Source of the DNA: HRBIN16 sp049969495 | Lineage (GTDB): Bacteria > Armatimonadota > HRBIN16 | Direction: 5' to 3' | Assembly: GCA_049969495.1 (NCBI GenBank) | Contig: JBMFOT010000002.1 | Coordinates: 1 to 64,000 of the forward strand | DNA: 64,000 nt | Shown here: one piece after another, positions 8,517 to 15,788 of the stretch | Layout: the number at the start of each line of letters is the position of its first letter | How positions within the stretch are numbered: the stretch's first letter is position 1 | Translations under genes and position numbers: made by a program | Notes under the pieces: model-generated | Told to the model about the DNA's origin: nothing | Database searches by the model: none | What the model saw: only the letters and a program-made list of their open reading frames with translations

Positions 8517-9266
8517 ATGAGCAAACTGCGTGTTCTGGTATGGGATGAGAACCCGCCTCATGCGCCCAAAGCATTGTACCCGAACAGCATCAACGGCGCA
8601 GTGGCAGAAGGGCTGAAAGAGCTAGACCAAGAGGGGGTGCTGGAGGTGCGCACCGCCAACCTCGACGAACCGGAGCAGGGCTGCCCCGCTGACTTGCTGG
8701 CGAACACCGATGTGCTGATGTGGTGGGGGCACGCCCGGCACGGCGAGGTGAAAGACGAACTGGCATCACGCATCGCGGAGCGTGTGCAGCAGGAAGGCAT
8801 GGGCTTCATCGCCCTGCACTCGGCACACTATTCCAAGCCGTTCCGAGCGGTGCTGAACTGCACTGGCCACCTGAAAGGCGGTTGGCGCGAACACGAGCCG
8901 CCGGAGGATGAGCACATTCGGGTGTGCGCCCCTTGGCATCCGATTGCCAAAGGCGTGGAGGACTTTGTCTTGAACGGTGAGGAGATGTACGGCGCGCCGT
9001 TTGACGTGCCGCCGCCGCTGGTGGTGATACTGCAGTCCTACTTCCCGCTGGGCGGCGAGACCTTCCCGTCCGGCTTGTGCTGGACGGTAGGCAAAGGCAT
9101 AGACCCGAACTTCACCTCAGGGCCCGGTGGTGGCGTCGGGCAGGGCGAAGGCATCGGGCGTGTGTTCTACTTCCGCCCGGGGCACGAGACCATGCGCACC
9201 TATTTCCATCCCATCGTGCGCCGCATCCTGTACAACGCGGTACTGTGGGTAGGAAAGAGAGTTTAG
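8517..9266 (+). CDS. ThuA-like (trehalose utilization family) protein
   Basis: A 249-residue protein of the ThuA domain family, a glutamine-amidotransferase-like fold. Recognisable blocks: LRVLVWDENPPH, DVLMWWGHARHGEV, GMGFIALHSAHYSKPFRA (typical ALHSAHxSxxF), and the C-terminal GRVFYFRPGHETMRTYFHPIV. It is likely involved in disaccharide or sugar-derivative conversion with the adjacent Gfo/Idh/MocA oxidoreductase. ACGGAGGAG is 6 nt upstream of the start. No signal peptide. Confidence 0.88.
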   Translation: MSKLRVLVWDENPPHAPKALYPNSINGAVAEGLKELDQEGVLEVRTANLDEPEQGCPADLLANTDVLMWWGHARHGEVKDELASRIAERVQQEGMGFIALHSAHYSKPFRAVLNCTGHLKGGWREHEPPEDEHIRVCAPWHPIAKGVEDFVLNGEEMYGAPFDVPPPLVVILQSYFPLGGETFPSGLCWTVGKGIDPNFTSGPGGGVGQGEGIGRVFYFRPGHETMRTYFHPIVRRILYNAVLWVGKRV

Positions 9267-9271
9267 ACCTA

Positions 9272-9420
9272 TCCCCCCAACCCCCTTCCCCACAGGGGAA
9301 GGGGGAGCATTGCTCACGCGTATCCCAATTTCGGTAGACTTGCACCCCCCAACCCTCTTCCCCCTAGGGGGAGGGGGGAGCATTGCCCCTCTCCTTGTCG
9401 GAGAGGGGACGGCGGTGAGG
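9272..9420. repeat. tandem GC palindromes (family C)
   Basis: Two copies of a CCCCTTCCCC/GGGGAAGGGG-type palindrome each followed by GGAGCATTGC (9272-9317 and 9343-9388), then a CCCCTCTCC/GGAGAGGGG hairpin. They fill the whole convergent gap between the ThuA and GH51 genes and could act as a bidirectional terminator, although no T-run is present. Confidence 0.7.
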
Positions 9421-9424
9421 TTCT

Positions 9425-11827
9425 CTATCTCTCCTTCAGCACTATCACCGTCAACGAATGCCTGGGGAAAATATATCGGAATTGTGGAGCAACCCCGCTC
9501 AGCCCGCGTTCGACCGGCGCAACGCGCATGGGGTTTTCCAGTGAGTTCTCGTCGTCAAGGCTCTCGCTGGTGAGAGTCACCGCTTTGCCTAACGGATGCA
9601 CCGAGCGCACACCCTGCAGGCGAATCTCCGTCTCTAGCGCCCTGTCGGAGACGTTCACCACTTTCAGAATCATCTCACGGGTCCGGTGGTTCCGGCTGGC
9701 AACGGCGTAGAGGGCAGGTAGCGGTTTGTCCTCGAAGTCGTGTATCAATTTCTCGTCCAGATAGCATCGGATGCGTGCGCCCTGTACCTCGATGCGGATG
9801 TCGTACCATCGCCCTGTTTCGATACTGCCGGGCACCTCGTTGCTCACGATGCTCTTGCCGCCGCCAACGCACTTCTCCACAGCGTGTTTGGAGTTGCCCC
9901 AACCGCCGAGGTTCCACCAGTACCAGTTGTTATCGTCGCGCACGCGGAACATAATGAGAAAGCCTTCTGCTCCCCCGATCTTGCGCGCGCGCAGCGTCAG
10001 GGTGTAATCTGCCCAATTGGGGTCGCCCACAACCGCACGGCAATCGGTGGTCAGGCTGTTCTGGCGATAGCTGCCATCCACGACCTGCCAGTCGCCTCGT
10101 ACCACACGCCAGCCGGCGGTTCCCTGCGCAAAATCGGCGGCAAATAGGGTCTGCCCGTGATGAGTGACCTTCACATCCCGGTACTCTGCTTGTGTCGCCC
10201 ACGTGCCCAGCCCGATTGCCCCGCGTGTTTCGGTGACCGCTATGGCAGGTGCATCTACCTTCAAGGGCAGCACGTGTGTGCCACGGTAAACGCTGAACAG
10301 CTTCTGCACGTAATAAGAGGGCGTGCCATACACGCGCGAGCTGTCAAAACCGATCAGGTCGGGGTTCCACTGTCGGGCATTCACGTTCACAAACAAGGGT
10401 GCATACGCCGCCATAATAACGATATCGCTGTTGCGCTCTATACCCGTCATGAAAGCGGCTTCGGCGATTGCCGCGCGCAGGTTGCCTGTTCCACAGCCCT
10501 GAGTGACGGCGTACTCGCCGACAAAAATCTTCGGTCCCTTGCGGTCGTAGCGGTCGTAACGGTTCGCTTGTGAGATGAACCACTCGGGGCTGGAGTAGTA
10601 GTGCTCGTCCAGAATGTCCATCGGTCGGCTGCGTACCGGCGAGTTGGCGATAACCTGAATATGGGGAAAGCGCGCCTTGATGGCGTCGTAAAAGCGGGCG
10701 TATCGCTCCTCGTAGGCGGACCCCCAGTTCTCGTTGCCGACCTCCACGAATCGCAAGGGGAAGGGTTTGGGATGTCCGTTTCTCGCCCGCAGCGCGCCCC
10801 ACTTGCTGGTAGGCGGCCCAATAGCGTATTCAATGGCAGCGAGCGCGTCCTCGATCCACTCGTCCAGTGTGTCCATCGGCACAACATCGCCGTTACGATA
10901 CTGGCATGCCATCCCGCAGTTGACCACAAGCAGAGGTTCTGCGCCCAGATCCTCGCACATCTGCAGGTACTCGTGCAAGCCCAGTCCCTGCGTGGTGGTA
11001 TAGCCCCACACGCACCAGCGCGCCGGGCGTTCGGCGATGTCGCCCAGCGTATTGCGCCAGCGCAGCGCATTGCTCATGCGGTCCCCTTCTACAAAGCAAC
11101 CGCCCGGAAAGCGCAGGAAGGAAGGCTTGAGCTCCGCCAGCATCTGCGCAAGGTCTTTACGTAAGCCGTTTGGTCGCCCCTTGAAGGTGTCTACCGGCAT
11201 CAGTGAAACCATGTCCAGCCACAACACACCCGGCGACGTTGCCGTGATGACCAGTCGGGCCCGGGCATCGGTCGCGCGAGATGTCAGGGTTGCCACAAAC
11301 CGTTTCCATTCCCTACCGATGTTCCGTACCCTGTGCTGGGCATATACCTCACCGTCTGCTGCTTGCAGACTAACCACCAGCTCGCCGCGAAAGCGGTTGT
11401 CGCACCGCGCATACAGCGACAGCCGGTACCGCTCGCCCTTTTCTATCCCGATGCCCCAGTAGCCCTCGTTGACCAGACTGACTCGCGGCGATCCCTCCCC
11501 TATCTCCCAGCGCAGACTGCGCAGGTTGCGTGCGTTCAGGGGATAGTCGCTGTCTACCGCGATATGCGACTTACCCCTATCGCCCCCGACGAGAGTCCAC
11601 GCTTGCGGAACGGGAGCGTCCTCGAAAGAGCGATTGCGCACCAGTTCGGCGTAGATTCCCCCGTCGCCCGCGTGGTTAATCTCCTCGAAGAAGATGCCCC
11701 ATAGTACAGGGCTGATAGGGGTACCCTGTGCAGAAGCATCCACTTCCACTACCGACTTTTGAGCCTGCACGAGAACAGAGGGCAGAATCATGCAGGTCAG
11801 GATGATGAGGAGTCTAACCAACCGCAC
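9425..11827 (-). CDS. secreted GH51 alpha-L-arabinofuranosidase with inserted jelly-roll module
   Basis: An 800-residue exported enzyme with an N-terminal signal peptide (cut near VQAQ). It begins with the GH51 entry block PISPVLWGIFFEEINHAGDGGIYAE. A carbohydrate-binding-like domain (about 75-215) is followed by a TIM barrel containing FLRFPGGCF, the acid/base Glu in EVGNENWG (about 363) and the nucleophile Glu in FVGEYAVTQG (about 437). A LamG/DUF1080-like sandwich (about 555-705) precedes the final beta-sandwich. It would release arabinose from arabinan or arabinoxylan. GTG start with GGGAGGG about 8 nt upstream. It belongs with the GH127 gene at 13014. Confidence 0.9.
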   Translation of the reverse strand: MRLVRLLIILTCMILPSVLVQAQKSVVEVDASAQGTPISPVLWGIFFEEINHAGDGGIYAELVRNRSFEDAPVPQAWTLVGGDRGKSHIAVDSDYPLNARNLRSLRWEIGEGSPRVSLVNEGYWGIGIEKGERYRLSLYARCDNRFRGELVVSLQAADGEVYAQHRVRNIGREWKRFVATLTSRATDARARLVITATSPGVLWLDMVSLMPVDTFKGRPNGLRKDLAQMLAELKPSFLRFPGGCFVEGDRMSNALRWRNTLGDIAERPARWCVWGYTTTQGLGLHEYLQMCEDLGAEPLLVVNCGMACQYRNGDVVPMDTLDEWIEDALAAIEYAIGPPTSKWGALRARNGHPKPFPLRFVEVGNENWGSAYEERYARFYDAIKARFPHIQVIANSPVRSRPMDILDEHYYSSPEWFISQANRYDRYDRKGPKIFVGEYAVTQGCGTGNLRAAIAEAAFMTGIERNSDIVIMAAYAPLFVNVNARQWNPDLIGFDSSRVYGTPSYYVQKLFSVYRGTHVLPLKVDAPAIAVTETRGAIGLGTWATQAEYRDVKVTHHGQTLFAADFAQGTAGWRVVRGDWQVVDGSYRQNSLTTDCRAVVGDPNWADYTLTLRARKIGGAEGFLIMFRVRDDNNWYWWNLGGWGNSKHAVEKCVGGGKSIVSNEVPGSIETGRWYDIRIEVQGARIRCYLDEKLIHDFEDKPLPALYAVASRNHRTREMILKVVNVSDRALETEIRLQGVRSVHPLGKAVTLTSESLDDENSLENPMRVAPVERGLSGVAPQFRYIFPRHSLTVIVLKER

Positions 11828-12046
11828 CGCTATTTCCCTCCCGATCTCGCAATGTATTGTTTCTTCGCTCAGTCTTCTTCTTTGGGTGGCGAATCTCCTG
11901 TTGAGCCAATGGAGCCTGCATCATGTATAGTTAGGAAAGAGACGCTATGAGGTAAAATGGAGATGATAGAAAAGTAACCTATCGCCACCTATCTGCGTCT
12001 TAATAAATGGAAACCTCTATCGCGCGCGACAGGGGAGGTGAGACCA

Positions 12047-12877
12047 ATGCGTATGAAGTGGCTGTGGGTTCTGGCGTTGCTTGTGCTTGTTCTGGGCACA
12101 GTGAGCCCGGCGTACAGTCAGCAGGAAGGCGGACAACAACCGCCTCGCATCACCTTGAATCTGGAGTCCGCCAGCATCGCCGACGCCTTGAAGCTGTTGT
12201 TCCGCTCCGTCGGCTACAACTACACGCTGGACGAGTCGGTGGTGGGAGGTTACGTCACCGTCTCGCTGAAGGACGTCACCTTCGAGACGGCGCTGCGTAC
12301 CATTCTGCGCGCTGCGAACCCGCCATTGACTTACCGCGTGGACGGCGGGGTGTACATCATCACGCCCAAGGTAGAGACGTACGAGACCGGCGTTGCAGAG
12401 CCTACGGTGGAGGAACAGCCACAACCCCAGGTTCGCACCGAGAAAATCATGTTGCAGCATCTGGACTCCCTGGCGGTTGCCCAGCTGCTCGGCGGAACCG
12501 CGGTTGCGCTCAATCAGACCGGCTGGACGTATAGCGGTGGCTTCGGCGGTTTCGGCGGCTACGGCGGCTATGGCGGCTACGGCGGTCTTGGAGGCTATGG
12601 CGGCTATGGCGGCTTCGGTGGCGGCCTCGGCGGCTGGGGCGGTAGCGGCTGGGCTGGCGGCGGCTGGGGCGGCCTTGGCGGCTTCGGCGGCGGCCTTGGC
12701 GGCTGGGGTGGTGGCCTCGGCGGTTGGGGCGGTGGCTTCAACCGCGGCGGCTGGGGCGGCGGCTTCGGCGGTTGGGGCGGGGGCTTCAACCGCGGCGGCT
12801 GGGGCGGCGGTTGGGGCGGTGGCTTCAATCGCGGCGGCTGGGGCGGTGGCTTCGGCGGTTGGGGGCGTGGCTTTTAG
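12047..12877 (+). CDS. secreted STN-domain protein with Gly/Trp/Tyr-rich tail
   Basis: A 276-residue protein: signal peptide (MRMKWLWVLALLVLVLGTVS, cut after AYS), then a secretin/TonB short N-terminal (STN) domain at about 30-115 (ITLNLESASIADALKLLFRS, YVTVSLKDVTFETALRTIL, GGVYIITPK), a short linker with a second secretin-N-like start (EKIMLQHLDSLAVAQLLGG), and about 115 residues of almost pure GGY, GGF, GGW and FNRGGWGGG repeats. There is no secretin beta-barrel. The STN fold normally contacts inner-membrane partners of secretins; the tail may be adhesive or structural. Start at 12047 has GGGGAGG 8 nt upstream. Confidence 0.72.
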   Translation: MRMKWLWVLALLVLVLGTVSPAYSQQEGGQQPPRITLNLESASIADALKLLFRSVGYNYTLDESVVGGYVTVSLKDVTFETALRTILRAANPPLTYRVDGGVYIITPKVETYETGVAEPTVEEQPQPQVRTEKIMLQHLDSLAVAQLLGGTAVALNQTGWTYSGGFGGFGGYGGYGGYGGLGGYGGYGGFGGGLGGWGGSGWAGGGWGGLGGFGGGLGGWGGGLGGWGGGFNRGGWGGGFGGWGGGFNRGGWGGGWGGGFNRGGWGGGFGGWGRGF

Positions 12878-12968
12878 CCCGCTCTCGTGAGCGACGGCTA
12901 CCCGGCGCATTGCGTCCCCACAGCAAACCAGCCTTGCCTGGAGAGTATCCATGTCCAGAACCCTAAAA

Positions 12969-12997
12969 GCACCGGACGGACTGTCCGGTGCTTTTTT
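12969..12997 (+). terminator. intrinsic terminator after STN/Gly-rich gene
   Basis: A 9-bp perfect stem (12969-12977 with 12983-12991) and TTTTTT at 12992-12997. The reverse strand also has a short T-run, so it may serve the convergent GH127 gene as well. Confidence 0.9.
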
Positions 12998-13013
12998 GCG
13001 TGCTCGCTGGGTA

Positions 13014-15473
13014 CTACTCCCCAACCCGCCACTCCAGGATGCCTGCAGAGAACCCTGCTCTGAGCTCTGCCTCAATGCGAATAGCCGTCGTCACCACAGG
13101 CGTGAACTCCACGCGGTTGAAGGCGTCCCTACGCATCTCGGCACTCTGCACGTTCTGCACAGGATGCCATTGCTGACCGTCAAACCAGAGCACCCGCCAC
13201 CGCTCGGGAAGTCGGCACTGCCCTCCTGCCGGCTCGTCGTCGAACCAGTACACCTCGCACCACGAGAGGCGGCGCGGCTTCGCGAAGACGTACTGCACCC
13301 ATTCTGTAGTACCGACGTGGTCCCACCAGGTGAAACGGGGGATACTCATGTCGGCGGAAGAGGAGGGAACACGCCCATCATTGAGCGCGAGCACTGTGTC
13401 CAGATGCCAGCAGTGCGAGGCTTCAGCGTATACCGCATCGGTCTCCTGCCAGACCTTTGCGTCCGGTGCCTCGCTGATTTGAGGAAACGCCGACACCCTC
13501 AATCGGGCACATCCCATCGGAATCAGGGTGATTTGCTCTATCGGCTCGTCCGAGCGCACGGGCGAATCCTGCACCTCGCCAATAAGACCGTTCGCCTCCA
13601 GACGCCACTGCGGGATGCGCTTGCCTTTCGCCTTGAGCAAGACAGGTGCGTTGTCGGCAGTAAACGGCTGCTCGGCGACCTTGCCCGGCTTTTTGACCAG
13701 TTCAAAGGAGCTTTGCGGATTATTCACGTCGACCACTAATCCGTAGTTCCACGCGGTAGTGGGGAAGACCTCGTATGCCGGGAAACGGTCTGTGCCGCCA
13801 TAGCGTGCCCACCGCTCACCGATCAGCAAGGAGAACGCCAGCGGTCCGCGATGCACCGAGATGGTATGGCGGTTCTTCTCCCATACCTTCAGGTACAGAG
13901 GCATCGGTAGGGTCAGCTTCACGTGGTCACCGTGACGCCATTCGCGCTGCAAGACAATCCAGCCCTTCGCAGGGGCGGGCACAGCTTGCCTGCGTCCGTT
14001 CACTTCCACCGCTGGCGTCGCGCACCAGCCCGGCACGCGCAATACCAGCGGGAATCGCACCGGTTTCGGGGTGCTGACCGCGAAGGAAATCTCTTCCCCA
14101 AAGGGATAGTCTGTCTCTTCGCGGATTTCTACCGTCTCTCCGTTGCCCACCTTCGCCTTTACCCGACTGGGCGCATAGAGTACGGCTGCCAGTCCGTTGC
14201 CCGCCGTTGCCATCCACAGGTGCTCGGCAAAGTAGGGCCACCCATGCGAGACGTTGTGCTGGCAACAGCGGTAATCGTAAGGGTTGTAGGAGAGCATATC
14301 GCCGGCGTTCTGCAGCATCGGCGACTTGCTCTGACGGTCCAGCTGCACCATGTTGGGCGCGGTAAGGTAGTGTAGACCTTTCAGGTCAGGCGTCATCGAG
14401 GCGGGCAGCGAGTTGAACGCTACCTCTTCGCAGCGGTCTGCCCACTTCGTGTCGCCCGTGATGCGGGTGAGCAGCTCGTGGCTGTACATCATCTCCACCA
14501 TCGAGCAGGTCTCTGCCGCCTGTCGGGGACCGGTGAAGCCGGGGCGAGCGTTCTCATCCGCGCCAAACATACCGCCCGGCACCTGTCCGTAGATGCCCAT
14601 CACCGTGTCGTACACCCGCTCGGTGGCTTTCAGGTAGCGGATGTCTGCTGTTTGCTGGTAGTACTGTGCCGGTTCGCGGAAGCCCTGGCTGATGTTGACG
14701 CCGTGCCAGGTGGGGATGTTGCCTGTCCAGTCGGCAGTGCGTTCGTGTGTGACGCGCGCAGCATCCAGCAGCCACTTTTCGCCCGTCAGGTTGTACAGCC
14801 AGTGGATGGAGTCCAGATTATCACCGCCGCGAAACTTCTGCCAGCTGCCCGGCAGGAACTTCTCCAGCGGTATGGTCATCTGCCAGCGGAAATATTTGAG
14901 CATAAAAGGGATGACCCGTTTATCGCCGGTAGCCTCGTAGTGGGTGCGCAGAGCGTAAAGGGCTATCATGTTGGGCCAGAGGTCCATCTCCTTCAGGTTG
15001 CTTTCAGGACCAAAGTAACCGTCCTCACGCTGGCTGGCAAGGATGGCGTCTATCCACCTCCTCGATTCGGCGATAATACGTTCCTCACCCAGTAGGTAAC
15101 CCAGCGAGGTGAATCCCTTCAGCCAGTAGGGGAGCTCTTCCCAACCACGTTCGCCCTCGCCTTTCGGGTGCGCCCATGCACTACCTTCCCATCGGCACCA
15201 GGGGCTGATTTCGGTGAGGCGACCGGTGAAGCCCTCCGCCATCAGCTCCAGCTGGTGACGCAGCCAGCCCTCCGGGCGGATAGAGCCGGTAGGCAGCTTG
15301 ATGAGCGGACTGGGCAGCAAAGGGGCACGGTTGCCCGCGTAATATCGGTTTGCAGGAGCGGTTGGAGGTGTTGCTACCACTTTCATTGTTGTTTCCCTCG
15401 TGTGAGAAATGGTTTGGGCGTATGTGAGTACAGCCTGGTGTGCGACTAACAACGTCAGAAGCCACGCTTTCAT
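13014..15473 (-). CDS. secreted GH127-type beta-L-arabinofuranosidase (DUF1680)
   Basis: An 819-residue exported enzyme (signal peptide MKAWLLTLLVAHQAVLTYA). The (alpha/alpha)6 barrel shows the DUF1680 features: entry block GSIRPEGWLRHQLELMAEG, GGDNLDSIHWLYNLTGE, AETCSMVEMMYSHELL (Glu and Cys that bind zinc, about 318-321) and YDYRCCQHNVSHGWP (zinc Cys and nucleophile Cys, about 401-402). A C-terminal beta-sandwich region follows, ending in a domain with WYWF-type ligand loops (RLSWCEVYWFDDEPAGG). It likely removes terminal beta-L-arabinofuranose. TTGGAGGG is 5 nt before the ATG. Family GH127 versus GH146 is not resolved. Confidence 0.88.
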   Translation of the reverse strand: MKAWLLTLLVAHQAVLTYAQTISHTRETTMKVVATPPTAPANRYYAGNRAPLLPSPLIKLPTGSIRPEGWLRHQLELMAEGFTGRLTEISPWCRWEGSAWAHPKGEGERGWEELPYWLKGFTSLGYLLGEERIIAESRRWIDAILASQREDGYFGPESNLKEMDLWPNMIALYALRTHYEATGDKRVIPFMLKYFRWQMTIPLEKFLPGSWQKFRGGDNLDSIHWLYNLTGEKWLLDAARVTHERTADWTGNIPTWHGVNISQGFREPAQYYQQTADIRYLKATERVYDTVMGIYGQVPGGMFGADENARPGFTGPRQAAETCSMVEMMYSHELLTRITGDTKWADRCEEVAFNSLPASMTPDLKGLHYLTAPNMVQLDRQSKSPMLQNAGDMLSYNPYDYRCCQHNVSHGWPYFAEHLWMATAGNGLAAVLYAPSRVKAKVGNGETVEIREETDYPFGEEISFAVSTPKPVRFPLVLRVPGWCATPAVEVNGRRQAVPAPAKGWIVLQREWRHGDHVKLTLPMPLYLKVWEKNRHTISVHRGPLAFSLLIGERWARYGGTDRFPAYEVFPTTAWNYGLVVDVNNPQSSFELVKKPGKVAEQPFTADNAPVLLKAKGKRIPQWRLEANGLIGEVQDSPVRSDEPIEQITLIPMGCARLRVSAFPQISEAPDAKVWQETDAVYAEASHCWHLDTVLALNDGRVPSSSADMSIPRFTWWDHVGTTEWVQYVFAKPRRLSWCEVYWFDDEPAGGQCRLPERWRVLWFDGQQWHPVQNVQSAEMRRDAFNRVEFTPVVTTAIRIEAELRAGFSAGILEWRVGE

Positions 15474-15513
15474 TGTATCCCTCCAATCCTAAGGCGATTT
15501 TGCGTCTTCACCA

Positions 15514-15590
15514 TGTTTGTTATGCTGAGCGTCAGCGAAGCATCTCAGAGTGGCGGTAATACGAGATTCTTCGCTTTGCTCAGAACGACA
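15514..15590. repeat. dispersed family A element, copy 3
   Basis: Near-identical to 113-180 over TGAGCGTCAGCGAAGCATCT and AGAGTGGCG, followed by an inverted half (TTCTTCGCTTTGCTCAGAAC). It sits in the divergent gap 15474-15788. Apart from this and the family B copy at 15746-15766 I see nothing in that 315-bp gap. Confidence 0.8.
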
Positions 15591-15745
15591 GCAAAGCAGA
15601 ACCACTCCGCCCATATCCAAATAATCAAGATGGACGAACCACGGGCGTGCCGACATCGTAAAGTTTCGAGGCAACACGGGAGAATGCCTGCAGGATCGAG
15701 GCGACGGCAAACCTGCCGATGAGTCGAAAACCGTTGCATCATCAC

Positions 15746-15766
15746 GGCTCGGCAGGAGCTTCGCTC
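15746..15766. repeat. family B element, diverged copy
   Basis: GGCTCGGCAGGAGC followed by TTCGCTC, a variant of the element at 2241 and 31305. It lies 23 bp before the proposed start of the O-antigen-ligase-like gene. Confidence 0.6.
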
Positions 15767-15788
15767 GTTGCCGGTGAACCCCAAAAAC

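Noticed and set aside
12017..13075. Ala/Pro-rich minus-strand frame opposite the Gly-rich gene
   Set aside because: Complement of GGC repeats gives Ala/Pro repeats; the plus strand has signal peptide, STN domain and ribosome site.
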